Below are positions 53,159 to 61,653 of a DNA stretch of 64,000 bases, piece after piece. Position 1 is the first letter of the stretch, and each line of letters starts with the position of its first letter. Source of the stretch: Paenibacillus taiwanensis DSM 18679. GTDB lineage: Bacteria; Bacillota; Bacilli; Paenibacillales; Paenibacillaceae. The stretch lies in NCBI RefSeq assembly GCF_000425125.1, contig NZ_KE384307.1:982660-1046659 (forward strand). The letters are read 5' to 3'. The translations under genes were made by a program, and so were the position numbers. A model generated the notes under the pieces. That model searched no databases. It had not been told where the DNA came from and saw nothing but the letters and a program-made list of their open reading frames with translations.

Positions 53159-53266
53159 ATGATATCGAAATGGCTTAAGCAAGCTTTCTGGCACAGCGAA
53201 GGCTTGGTGCTGGAACGACAGATGCAGGTCCAACAGGATATGTTGTCTGCTGTAAGACTAATCTGA
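53159..53266 (+). CDS. 35-residue small protein
   Basis: GGAGG at 53146-53150 lies eight bases before ATG 53159. The product (start MISKWLKQAFWHSEGLVLER) is amphipathic and ends QQDMLSAVRLI. No family was recognised. A proper RBS and independent position, divergent from the sod gene, support a real small gene of unknown role. Confidence 0.45.
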   Translation: MISKWLKQAFWHSEGLVLERQMQVQQDMLSAVRLI

Positions 53267-53492
53267 CTTTTATCCATACACAAAGCGGTGTCCTTTTGTG
53301 AATATACGGCGTAGAGGGCGGCTGTTATAGTAGGCTAAGAGTTAATTGATAATGATCTTATAGATGGGATGGACGTGGATTAAACCATTTTGCCCTATCA
53401 TACAAATGTAGAATCACTGCACACGCTCGTGCAGAATTTGTGGGAAGCGGCCGCTACCCTCCCTGATATCGGTATATAAAGGAGTTCATCAT
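53267..53492. other. Remnant-containing spacer with Fur-like half site
   Basis: TGATAATGAT at 53348-53357 matches the left half of a Fur box (the right half is poor), which suits the iron-uptake pseudogene downstream. From about 53384 a frame reads ILPYHTNVESLHTLVQNLWE before stopping just ahead of that pseudogene; it looks like a coding remnant of unknown origin. Confidence 0.3.
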
Positions 53493-53820
53493 ATGCGTAA
53501 ACATGTAAATTTGTACGCGGCATTGGTTATGCTGCTATTGACCATCGTATGGACAGGCTGCTCTTCAGCATCGTCGAGTCAATCAGGCGTTACACCAGCT
53601 GCATCAGGAAATGAAGCCTCTTCTTCCAAGCACACAAATGACATAGCACAGACGAGGACAGTGTCCACGATCAAGGCCCGTCTGGAAGACGCTTAATGCC
53701 GTTAAACAGGATCGTGTATACATATGGAAGCATGAGAAATCCTGGTACTTTGATCCAATTGCGACGTTAGCGCAGACAGAGGAGCTTGCTGCTTGGATCA
53801 CGAGTAGAGAGGGCACAGGT
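53493..53820 (+). pseudogene. Siderophore-binding lipoprotein (FhuD/FeuA-like), internally deleted
   Basis: AAAGGAG precedes ATG 53493. The intact start encodes a lipoprotein signal (LLLTIVWTGCSSASS) and a Ser/Ala linker up to TRTVSTIK, as in iron-siderophore binding proteins. The frame then stops at TAA 53694. In the next frame, from about 53680, the DNA encodes WKTLNAVKQDRVYIWKHEK and WYFDPIATLAQTEELAAWI, the typical C-terminal end of the same family. Around 200 central codons are missing and the frame is shifted, so the gene is dead. No partner permease genes remain nearby. Confidence 0.78.
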
Positions 53821-53865
53821 ATCAAGTGCCAGGAACAATTCAGGTTTGATCCTACAATTAGGAAG

Positions 53866-53900
53866 AGAGACGGCTGTTTAGCGGAGCCGTCTCTTTTTTA
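53866..53900 (+). terminator. Intrinsic terminator after the lipoprotein pseudogene
   Basis: A perfect 10-base-pair stem AGAGACGGCT / AGCCGTCTCT with a nine-base loop and six T residues. Confidence 0.85.
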
Positions 53901-53988
53901 TTTTAGGCTTTAGCCAGTTGAGCTCGCGAAGCGTGCGAAACATAAAACCACCTGCTATGCGGGTGGAGGGAACCAGGGTTACACCAAT

Positions 53989-54041
53989 AAGACCATTCCG
54001 ATAACATTGAGATGTTCAGGCTCAACGGAAGGAATGGTCTT
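53989..54041 (+). promoter_or_regulatory. Stem-loop masking the transposase RBS
   Basis: AAGACCATTCC (53989-53999) pairs perfectly with GGAATGGTCTT (54031-54041), which overlaps the GGAAGGA RBS of tnpA. IS200 elements are known to keep transposase translation very low by such a leader structure. Confidence 0.7.
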
Positions 54042-54043
54042 AG

Positions 54044-54517
54044 ATGGCAAACAAGAACTATAGTTTAGCGTACACGAAGTGGATGTGCAAATATCACATC
54101 GTGTTCACCCCGAAGTATAGACGTAAAGAAATATATAATCAAGTAAGAAAAGACTTGATCGAGATCTTCAAACGTCTATGTAAGTATAAGGGAGTAGAAA
54201 TAATAGAAGGGCATATGATGCCAGATCATGTGCATATGCTGGTGGCTATACCTCCCAAAATAGCGGTATCAACTTTCATGGGATATCTGAAAGGGAAAAG
54301 TGCGCTAATGATCTTTGAGAAGCATGCCCAATTAAAGTATAAGTACGGGAATCGGAAATTTTGGGCAGAAGGATATTACGTGAGTACAGTGGGTTTAAAT
54401 GAAGCAACTGTAGCAAAGTACATTCGAGAGCAAGAAGCACATGATCAAGCAATAGATAAGCTGAGTGTAAAAGAGTATGAGGATCCATTCAGTGGTAAAA
54501 GTAGCAAAAAGAAATAA
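54044..54517 (+). CDS. tnpA: IS200/IS605 family transposase TnpA (Y1 HUH)
   Basis: A 157-residue Y1 transposase. It starts LAYTKWMCKYHIVFTPKYRR, carries the HUH metal motif as HVHMLV, and has the catalytic Tyr in the helix VSTVGLNEATVAKYIREQE. The length is typical and no frameshift is visible, so the element may be active. No TnpB gene accompanies it. The start ATG 54044 lies three bases after the leader stem. Confidence 0.93.
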   Translation: MANKNYSLAYTKWMCKYHIVFTPKYRRKEIYNQVRKDLIEIFKRLCKYKGVEIIEGHMMPDHVHMLVAIPPKIAVSTFMGYLKGKSALMIFEKHAQLKYKYGNRKFWAEGYYVSTVGLNEATVAKYIREQEAHDQAIDKLSVKEYEDPFSGKSSKKK

Positions 54518-54726
54518 ACCAGTTCAACTGGTAAGTGGAAGTGACAAATAACACTGAGCCTGAACAGATTTGCTGTCAGGCTAGCGTCTTTAGGCGCAGT
54601 TTGGCAACAGGGGGTTATACCCCAAGTGCAAACCACCCGTTTGACGGGTGGTTCTGATTTCATGGCACTGAATATGGGCACGTTTAGTAAATGATTCAAC
54701 GGTAATTCTGCCTTTTTCTCGTAACT

Positions 54727-55647
54727 TTATTTACGCATTAAAATCCTCTCGACCCCGTGTCGTTCCCCTTTGACGAGAATGAGCTCCGCACGCGGCTTAG
54801 TTGGTAATATATTTTCCGTAAGATTCACGAGATTAATGTCTCTCCATATTTGCTGTGCAAGCTGCAGCGCTTCCTCCTCCTGCAAGCCGGCAAAACGATG
54901 GAAGTAGGATTCTGGCTTCTGGAACGCGGTGCTTCTTAGCAAATTAAAGCGCTCAATGTACCATTGCTCCAGATGCTGTTCACTTGCATCAACAAAGATC
55001 GAGTAATCAAAGAAGTCGCTTACAAAAATGCTTCCTTCCCGACTAACTTGCAGCACATTAATACCCTCGACAATAAGAATATCTGGACTGTTAATTGTTT
55101 GCTCCTGATCCGGCACAATGTCGTAGACCATATGGGAATATATCGGCGCGGTGACGTTAGGTTTACCTGATTTGATATCTGTCAAAAAGCGAAGCAGCCG
55201 TTTTGTATCGTAGCTTTGGGGAAAGCCCTTTTTGTTCATCATTCCCCGCGATTGCAAAACTGCATTCGGATATAAAAAGCCATCTGTGGTCACCATATCA
55301 ACTTGCGGATGCGTGTCATATTGCGACAACAGAAGTTGCAGCAACCTTGCAGTGGTACTTTTGCCTGCTGCAACACTGCCAGCGATGCCAAGTACAAAAG
55401 GCGCTTTATGTCCATCAAGTTGTAGGAATGAGGATAACTTATGATGCAATTGCATAGAGGCCATCACACGATGATGAATCATTTCTGCAAGCGGGAGGTA
55501 AATGTCGTTTACCTCTTGAATAGACACTTGATCATTTAGTCCTTTTAATTGTTCAAATTGTTCTGAAGTCACGGATGTATGCATACGGCTGCCTAGACTT
55601 GCCCACCGCTCTCTTTCAACCGTACTGTAAGGAGAAGACTTTGGCAT
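54727..55647 (-). CDS. coaA: Pantothenate kinase type I
   Basis: A 306-residue prokaryotic type I PanK, which phosphorylates pantothenate in the first committed step of coenzyme A synthesis. It carries the P-loop GIAGSVAAGKSTTARLLQ, DMVTTDGFLYPN, SYDTKRLLRFL, APIYSHMVYDIVPDQEQ and ILIVEGINVLQ, all standard CoaA motifs. GAGGT lies upstream of ATG 55647. Many Bacillales also have a type III enzyme (CoaX), so this may be one of two kinases. The IS200 element ends about 60 bases beyond the stop codon. Confidence 0.93.
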   Translation of the reverse strand: MPKSSPYSTVERERWASLGSRMHTSVTSEQFEQLKGLNDQVSIQEVNDIYLPLAEMIHHRVMASMQLHHKLSSFLQLDGHKAPFVLGIAGSVAAGKSTTARLLQLLLSQYDTHPQVDMVTTDGFLYPNAVLQSRGMMNKKGFPQSYDTKRLLRFLTDIKSGKPNVTAPIYSHMVYDIVPDQEQTINSPDILIVEGINVLQVSREGSIFVSDFFDYSIFVDASEQHLEQWYIERFNLLRSTAFQKPESYFHRFAGLQEEEALQLAQQIWRDINLVNLTENILPTKPRAELILVKGERHGVERILMRK

Positions 55648-56000
55648 AGATGATGGACCTCACGTTTCAATCAGTTTAAATGTTGTAATGAAAAACATGT
55701 ATTTCATTATTTTATTACTAAATGCTCGCCAAGCCAAGTAGGACGTATCCAGGAGGTATGATATCAAGCAGGATGGAACGGGATGAAGTGTCGTATACGA
55801 TTTCTACCATTTATATCACTTATATCATAACTATGTTGATTTGGCCTTGTATTATAGATGATCACTATCTAGTAGAAGGATCTGTTTTGGGATTATTCCT
55901 CGGGAAATAATAAAGGGAACAGCAGGTCGCAGCTTGTTGGAAAAGTGGACTTGTTAGTATAATGGTAGAAATTTGTTACCTAAGGGGGAAGGTTGTTAGT
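55648..56000. other. Divergent intergenic region between coaA and the phosphatase gene
   Basis: About 350 bases. Near its right end TATAAT (55957-55962), preceded by TTGGAA 15 bases upstream, is a candidate promoter for the phosphatase gene, with AAGGGGGAAGG at 55982-55992 as its RBS. A 62-codon frame at 55722-55910 has no RBS and was not accepted. Nothing else is evident. Confidence 0.4.
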
Positions 56001-56714
56001 ATGAGACGTACACTTGTTATTAGTGACATTCATGGAGAACTGGACAAGCTGAACCGGCTGCTGGAAATAGTGAACTATGATTCCCAGCTTGATCAATTAA
56101 TATTACTCGGAGATTATGTGGATCGAGGACCTGATCCGCGAGGTGTCATCAAAAAAGTAATCGAGTTAAAGGCTGCGGGCGCACTCGCTCTTAAAGGCAA
56201 CCACGAGGATATGATGATCAAAGCCTTGACAGGAGAAGGGAATGACGCTTGGAATCGTTGGTTCAAGCGGAATGGTGGCGACATTACTTTACGAAGTTAT
56301 GGAATTGGCGAAGAATGGTTGGTCAAAAATCCAGAGCAGGATACTTATGAACTTGTCCCCTCCGCACGAACGGAGGAACTGTTGGTGGATCTAACCTTTT
56401 TACAGGAGTTGGATCATTATGTAGAAACCGAGGATTACATATTTGTGCATGCAGGTGTCGATCCTGCTACCCCTGTTCACGAGACCGATCCTTACACGCT
56501 CATGTGGATTAGAGAGGATTTTCATCAGGGATACGTGGGGCAGAAAACGGTCGTATTTGGCCACACCACAACGAATAGACTGCATGGGGACGTTGACAAT
56601 TATGAAGTATACTATGGAGCGAACCGGATTATTGGTATCGATGGCGGTGCTGTCTTCGGTGGGCAATTAAATGCGTTGGATGTAACAAATAACAAAGTCT
56701 ACGCTGTAAAATGA
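56001..56714 (+). CDS. Metallophosphoesterase / Ser-Thr protein phosphatase family
   Basis: A 237-residue PPP-family phosphatase. All the metal and catalytic motifs are present: SDIHGELDKL, GDYVDRGPDPRG, LKGNHEDMM, VHAGVDP and FGHTTTNR. Relatives include PrpE and phage lambda-type phosphatases, acting on phosphoproteins or dinucleoside tetraphosphates. ATG 56001 is supported by AAGGGGGAAGG; an in-frame ATG at 55962 precedes it and is unlikely. It is monocistronic with a strong terminator. Confidence 0.88.
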   Translation: MRRTLVISDIHGELDKLNRLLEIVNYDSQLDQLILLGDYVDRGPDPRGVIKKVIELKAAGALALKGNHEDMMIKALTGEGNDAWNRWFKRNGGDITLRSYGIGEEWLVKNPEQDTYELVPSARTEELLVDLTFLQELDHYVETEDYIFVHAGVDPATPVHETDPYTLMWIREDFHQGYVGQKTVVFGHTTTNRLHGDVDNYEVYYGANRIIGIDGGAVFGGQLNALDVTNNKVYAVK

Positions 56715-56756
56715 AAAAAGGAGGGAGGCCGCCATAGGTGCTCTCTCCTTTTTTTG
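56715..56756 (+). terminator. Intrinsic terminator after the phosphatase gene
   Basis: An 11-base-pair stem AAAGGAGGGAG / CTCTCTCCTTT with one wobble, followed by a T run. It starts almost at the stop codon and separates convergent genes. Confidence 0.85.
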
Positions 56757-56767
56757 TATTGTCTCTG

Positions 56768-57346
56768 CTATTTGTTTCCTTTGTACAAAGAACGATACTC
56801 ACTCGCGAGCATACTCATCCAGATCGAATCATGGTACTGATGATCGTAAAATACAACCTGTCGCTGCACGCCCTCCTGCTGAAAGCCCAATTTCTTATAG
56901 ACGTGTATGGCGCGGTCATTGTACGTAAATACGTTAAGCTCAATGCGATGCAAATTCAAATTGCCGAAGCCATACTCCAGCATGAGCCGAATTGCTTCAG
57001 AGCCATAGCCTTTGCCTTGATGGCAAGGCGCATCGATCGCAATTCGTAGATTTGCGTTACGATTAATAGAATCGATATCCTGAAGCGCAATATCCCCGAT
57101 CAAGAAGTCGGAAGAGGCTTCGGCAATAAGCAGCAGCACAGCAGTCGTATCTTGTGCTTTACTCTCTATATAATTGCTGATCTGCTCTTTTGTAAAATGC
57201 CGCTGTGTACCAGTTAATCTTCTCATTTCCGAATGAAATAACAGATGATAATAGGACTCTGTGTCTTCTTAATTGACGGGTCTTAAATAAACGTGCTGTC
57301 CTTCCAAAAAACGTATCGGCTTGTAGTGTTGCTCTGCTGCTGCCAT
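56768..57346 (-). pseudogene. GNAT acetyltransferase with an in-frame stop
   Basis: AGGAG lies before ATG 57346, which opens MAAAEQHYKPIRFLEG then QHVYLRPVN. A TAA at 57269-57271 interrupts after 25 codons. The same frame then continues without shift (EDTESYYHLLFHSEMRRLTG) into a full RimJ/RimL-type GNAT domain: SDFLIGDIALQDID, HQGKGYGSEAIRLMLEYGF, NLHRIELNVFTYNDRAIHVYK. A single nonsense change therefore splits an otherwise whole gene of about 193 codons. Re-initiation at ATG 57226 would give a protein lacking the first strand of the fold. Confidence 0.75.
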
Positions 57347-57403
57347 CGTTAATGCTCCTGTAGTTAACATAATAAAGCCAGATGATAGACTCACTATACC
57401 TTT

Positions 57404-57431
57404 AATCTGTATACTTGAAAATATACAGATT
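57404..57431 (+). promoter_or_regulatory. Inverted repeat upstream of the MocR pseudogene
   Basis: AATCTGTATA (57404-57413) and TATACAGATT (57422-57431) form a perfect 10-base inverted repeat with an eight-base gap. It lies 44 bases before the regulator remnant and may be its old operator and promoter region. Confidence 0.5.
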
Positions 57432-57474
57432 TGAATAAACCTAAAGGACAGATAAGAGAGGCGTATAGGGTACG

Positions 57475-57907
57475 ATGTTCATTCCTAGATTAGATAGAGA
57501 ATCAACATTTGCTGTTCTACGGAGACCCGCAAGGGGAATATGGGCTGCGTGTGCAAATAAGTGGTTATTTGCATCGCTTCCGTGGCTGTCGATGCACACC
57601 GGATCAGATTGTCGTGGAGAATCCTGGTTACGGGCAAAAACATGATTTAGTGATTGAAACGATCCAACGTGTCTTTGCAGAAAAGGCGCAAATTATCGGT
57701 AAGGACGCCGGATTTCATATTTTGCTGCGGATCGAGCATACCAAAACCGAACAGGAGTTGGTCGCGATAGCCAAACAAGCGGATATCCGTATCACTGCCG
57801 CAGCTTATACTTGGCTGGAGCCGCCTCATTATACGCACAAGGAGTTTCTACTGGGCTTTGGCGGCATTCATATGGACCGAATTGTAGAGGGAGTGGAGCG
57901 GTTGTAG
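57475..57907 (+). pseudogene. MocR/GntR-type aminotransferase-like regulator, multiply deleted
   Basis: ATG 57475 opens MFIPRLDRES, like the start of MocR regulators, but the frame soon departs. From about 57500 another frame reads FYGDPQGEYGLRVQISGYLH and RGCRCTPDQIVV, the beginning of the fold-type I aminotransferase-like domain. It jumps to ENPGYG and then to HDLVIETIQRVFAEKAQIIG with a normal end (LGFGGIHMDRIVEGVERL). The DNA-binding domain and most of the PLP-binding core, including the lysine, are missing. Several deletions have occurred, so the gene is non-functional. Confidence 0.72.
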
Positions 57908-58015
57908 AAGTGTGGTATGGGGAATGAAGGCATATCAACACGTTAAGAGCTACAATGTGTGAATTAGAGTTTGATGGGAGAGACAGGATGTTTGGAACTG
58001 TAAATAGTTTGAGAT

Positions 58016-58053
58016 AAAGGAGACTGGCTAATGAAGCTAGTTTCCTTTTATTT
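58016..58053 (+). terminator. Hairpin terminator before the secreted-repeat cluster
   Basis: A 14-base-pair stem AAAGGAGACTGGCT / AGCTAGTTTCCTTT (two wobbles) with a five-base loop and a T-rich tail. Confidence 0.75.
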
Positions 58054-58174
58054 GCATGGAATAAGTTATTTATAAATCCAATTATTGTTTGGAATCTTCC
58101 GTGAGCATGACGTATTGTGGTAGAGTACAGGGTCTTTTTGTAAGTTAAATATAATGATGGAAATAGGTGAAAGC

Positions 58175-59845
58175 ATGAGAAAAGTGATCATTTGGTTCCT
58201 CGTCAGTTTATTTGCAATGAGTATGGCTGAGTCAGCGTATGCTTTGTCTGTTAACGAGTACATATATGACTCCAATGGCAAGTTAAAGTCTACTTATAAT
58301 TATGACAATCGAAGCAAAGTAGAATACAACTATAGTTCGAATGGTAACGTTACTTTAAAGAAGCATAGAGTTGATGCCCCGGTTCCAGTAGTGAATAGAC
58401 TGAACAACTCTAGCTTTAGCAGCTTTGTTAATGGAGTTGTTGAAAATTGGGACATTTCGAAGTGGGATGTCAATCAAGCTGAGTTTAAAGAAATTGAACA
58501 TCTTGGAGTAAAAGCGCAATCGGTGCGATGCTCTGAGATGAAAAGCAATGGATATTGCGGAATAAGTCAGGTTGTAGCGGTACATCCGAATCAACCGTAC
58601 ACATTACGTGTATCGATGGATATTCAAGAACTCCATGAAAGCAGAATGCAATTGTATGTGGACTATTATGATCAAGCACAGAAGTTTATTAGTGTTAGTG
58701 TCCAAGATCTGAAGGGTCCAATTAAGGCGGGTTATGTTACAGCAAGCCTTTTGGGGAATATTCCGAGTAATGCCTCAACAGTAAGAGTTTATATTTTGTC
58801 AAGAAGTGAGTCGGATAATGGGCAGGCTGCTTTTTATATACGAAATGCGGAGCTACGGTATGGCAATGATTTTAACCTGTTAAGTAATAGCTCATTTAAT
58901 GGAACGAGGGGGCAGGAGGTCGCTGATTTATGGACGAGGGTAGGATGGGATATAGGTATGAGAAATACTTATATTCTTGAACACGATAATAATTATGTGC
59001 AAGAAATATTATCAGATCAGATTGGTGAGAATGGAGCCGCAGGCATTAGTCAAGTCATACACATTACGCCATCTTCTCAATCAACACAATTTAAAGTATC
59101 AGGCAGCTTTAATATTATCAGATTACAAGATTCATATGTTCAGCTCTACGTGGATTTTAAGGATGACAACGGGAGCTTCGTAGGGGCTTATGCCGCACCT
59201 TATTTTACCAAAACTAATGGTAACGCAATTACGATTGCGGAATACGGACAAGTCCCGGCAACCGCGACTCATGCAGTCGTGTATGTATTGATTAGAGGTC
59301 AAAAAGCTAACAGTTCAGGCCACATTCTAGTGGATAATTTGAGATTTGCATACAACGAACCAAGTATAACTGCAGATGAAGAATTTGATGTATACCTTAA
59401 TGGGGATATGAAGTCAGATTATTGGGATAAGGTAGTATGGAGCTCAGATTCATATGATTTTCAACTGCGTCAGCACAAAGACAAACAAATTGCTCAATAT
59501 ATATCTAGCAAAGCCATCAAAGCAAATGGAATTGTAGGCGTTGTACAAAAATTAGCAATCGTGCCATTAAGAAATTTCAAAGCCACTAGTGATTTGAGGA
59601 TAAGTCATTTACATCATGCCAAAGTTCAGCTTTATATCGACTTTTTTAATGTAGATAACCAGTTTATAGGGGCAAGTATTGTTGAGGGGGATAAGGTGAC
59701 AGGAAATACACCCATTATACTAACAACAGCAGGAAAGGTGCCTGAGCAGGCAGCCTATGCATTTGTATACATTTTAATAAGAGGTATTACAGATGGTGCC
59801 GAAGGAGAGATATTAGTTGAGAATGTTAAAATGGCATATCAGTAA
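58175..59845 (+). CDS. Secreted protein with three jelly-roll-like (CBM4/9-type) repeats
   Basis: A 556-residue secreted protein. A signal peptide covers about residues 1-24 (LVSLFAMSMAESAYA). A short YD-like stretch follows (YIYDSNGKLKSTYNYDNRSK) and then three related modules of roughly 150 residues. Each has a Trp-containing opening (ENWDISKWD, DLWTRVGWD, DYWDKVVW) and a closing strand pattern (HESRMQLYVDYYD, QDSYVQLYVDFKD, HHAKVQLYIDFFN). This looks like tandem carbohydrate-binding-like beta sandwiches, though the specific family is uncertain. AGGTGA lies just before ATG 58175. The end overlaps the next gene by 29 bases, so the two are coupled. Confidence 0.72.
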   Translation: MRKVIIWFLVSLFAMSMAESAYALSVNEYIYDSNGKLKSTYNYDNRSKVEYNYSSNGNVTLKKHRVDAPVPVVNRLNNSSFSSFVNGVVENWDISKWDVNQAEFKEIEHLGVKAQSVRCSEMKSNGYCGISQVVAVHPNQPYTLRVSMDIQELHESRMQLYVDYYDQAQKFISVSVQDLKGPIKAGYVTASLLGNIPSNASTVRVYILSRSESDNGQAAFYIRNAELRYGNDFNLLSNSSFNGTRGQEVADLWTRVGWDIGMRNTYILEHDNNYVQEILSDQIGENGAAGISQVIHITPSSQSTQFKVSGSFNIIRLQDSYVQLYVDFKDDNGSFVGAYAAPYFTKTNGNAITIAEYGQVPATATHAVVYVLIRGQKANSSGHILVDNLRFAYNEPSITADEEFDVYLNGDMKSDYWDKVVWSSDSYDFQLRQHKDKQIAQYISSKAIKANGIVGVVQKLAIVPLRNFKATSDLRISHLHHAKVQLYIDFFNVDNQFIGASIVEGDKVTGNTPIILTTAGKVPEQAAYAFVYILIRGITDGAEGEILVENVKMAYQ

Positions 59846-61517
59846 GGTAACGATCACAGTAGGTTTCTTGATTTCTGTATGGTGTTTGCAGTTACCAGCA
59901 AGCATAGCTCAAGCTGCTTTTGACGATGTGCAGTGGGGAGATAGCATGGTCGTTAATCTGGATGGTTCCAAGGCGAGCATTAACATTTATGATATCGATC
60001 AGAAGCTGCAAGCAATTCACCAGAATGGGAAGATCGTAATTAAACAATATGATTTGCAAGGCAATTTAAAGAAGACATATCTTCAACGAGAGCAAGCAGC
60101 GTATTCTTTATCCAATGCCTCCTTAACGGTATATGTTCAGCATAACAATACCGATGTGCGTGAATTGAAGTTGGCTTACTGGTCAGATGCTGTGAGTAGA
60201 GAGAACTCTTCAGTAGTTTTTGCAAAGAAGATGGGAAATGGATTGTGGAAGGCAATCATTAAGTTTAGCGATTTATCGCCAGGGACGGGTAAATACCACG
60301 CAATGATTCAGGTTGATGGAAAAGATACACGTCAGCTTGAGTTTCAAGTCGTGGATACCGGGAAAATAGAGCTTAGTTCTAATCCCTCTTTACATGATGA
60401 CGATGTGACGATTCGGATTTCTGGTGTGTCACTGACCGTTAAAGAAGTGAGATTTCCGACGTGGACGAAAGCCAAGGGGCAGGATGACCTGAAATCTCCT
60501 TGGATATTAGGATCTAAGAAGGATATAGATACATGGGAAATTAAAATTCCATATCGTGACCATAACTATGAAACGGGTAATTATATCACGCATATTTATT
60601 CCATTGATAGATATGGGAATAACTGTGTAATTGGGTGGATTGAGTATAAGGTAAAAGGAGGCATTAAGGCCCCTACAAAGGTGGACATTTCCGATGTCTC
60701 CTATGATTTAGTTGTTTATGACATAGCGGAGTCAGTACAGCAGGTTTATTTCCCAACCTGGTCTTTAAAAAATGGACAAGATGATGTGGAATGGATTCAG
60801 GGTATCAAAGAAACTTCAGGAGTATGGAGAGGTACGGTTATATATGCAAAGCACCTCGATGATCTAGGTGTGTATACAACCCACGTTTATGCTGACAAAA
60901 ACATGATTCAGATTGCAAATGTCACTGTAGAAAATAAAGCTCTTGTCACAGCTCCAAAGCAAGCTGAATTAAAAGACGGTCATTATCAAGTTAGGGTATC
61001 AGGTCTATCGGATAAGGTTAGCAACGTCTATTTTCCAACCTGGACCGAACAAAATGGGCAGGATGATTTAAAAATTCCTTATGTAAAAGGTACAAAAAGT
61101 GTGAATGGGGATTGGATCTATACAGTGAATTATCGCGATCATAAGAATGAGGCGGGTAATTATATCACGCATGTATATACAGAAGATAAATATGGTAACC
61201 GGAGGATGATCTCGGCTCATATTACTGCTGTTGCAGCAAGCCCTTCGTATCCTACTAAAGCTAAGATAAAAGAGAAATGGTACGATATTTTCGTTTATGG
61301 ACTACCGAGCACAACTAAAAACGTTCAGTTTCCTACTTGGACATCAGCCAACGGTCAAGATGACCTTGAATGGATAAATGGTGAGCGTGTAAGTGAAGGG
61401 GGTTGGCGGGGAAGGATATTTTTTGATAAACACAATGAAGAAACAGGCTCTTATATCACTCATATTTATGTGGATGAAAAGTTCTATCATGGAGGGATAG
61501 TAGAAGTTGAATCGTAA
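59817..61517 (+). CDS. Secreted protein with GBS Bsp-like repeats
   Basis: A 566-residue exported protein. A signal peptide lies near the N terminus (ITVGFLISVWCLQLPASIAQ). A YD-like stretch follows (YDLQGNLKKTYL), one divergent module, and then four clear repeats of about 85-95 residues marked by FPTWT..NGQDD and GxYITHIY (for example VYFPTWTEQNGQDDLK). This is the GBS Bsp-like repeat, found in streptococcal and Bacillales surface proteins. TTG 59817 lies eight bases after AAGGAGA; ATG 59823 is the alternative. The gene overlaps its upstream neighbour and precedes the RHS gene. Confidence 0.82.
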   Translation: MRMLKWHISKVTITVGFLISVWCLQLPASIAQAAFDDVQWGDSMVVNLDGSKASINIYDIDQKLQAIHQNGKIVIKQYDLQGNLKKTYLQREQAAYSLSNASLTVYVQHNNTDVRELKLAYWSDAVSRENSSVVFAKKMGNGLWKAIIKFSDLSPGTGKYHAMIQVDGKDTRQLEFQVVDTGKIELSSNPSLHDDDVTIRISGVSLTVKEVRFPTWTKAKGQDDLKSPWILGSKKDIDTWEIKIPYRDHNYETGNYITHIYSIDRYGNNCVIGWIEYKVKGGIKAPTKVDISDVSYDLVVYDIAESVQQVYFPTWSLKNGQDDVEWIQGIKETSGVWRGTVIYAKHLDDLGVYTTHVYADKNMIQIANVTVENKALVTAPKQAELKDGHYQVRVSGLSDKVSNVYFPTWTEQNGQDDLKIPYVKGTKSVNGDWIYTVNYRDHKNEAGNYITHVYTEDKYGNRRMISAHITAVAASPSYPTKAKIKEKWYDIFVYGLPSTTKNVQFPTWTSANGQDDLEWINGERVSEGGWRGRIFFDKHNEETGSYITHIYVDEKFYHGGIVEVES

Positions 61518-61653
61518 TTAAGAAGGCGTCACTTAGTGCCTATTCCGAACTGCTCATATCTGGGAACATGGAGTGGGGAATTGAGTTGGAAATAGAAGAT
61601 AATATACAAACTAGAAGATTAGTATAGTAAATACATAAAAGGGGATATGTGTA

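Larger units (their letters stand above)
53930..54665 (+). mobile_element. IS200-type insertion sequence (IS200/IS605 family, tnpA only)
   Basis: A single HUH transposase gene is flanked by subterminal hairpins. At the left end CCACCTGC-TAT-GCGGGTGG lies at 53948-53966. At the right end AACCACCCGT-TTG-ACGGGTGGTT lies at 54631-54653. The two hairpins share the CCACC/GGTGG core. There are no terminal inverted repeats or obvious target duplication, as expected for this single-strand transposition family. The exact ends are uncertain by about ten to twenty bases. The element sits between a pseudogene terminator and coaA. Confidence 0.8.

Noticed and set aside
55722..55910. 62-codon frame between coaA and the phosphatase gene
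   Set aside because: No RBS, hydrophobic random-like composition, and it occupies a promoter region.
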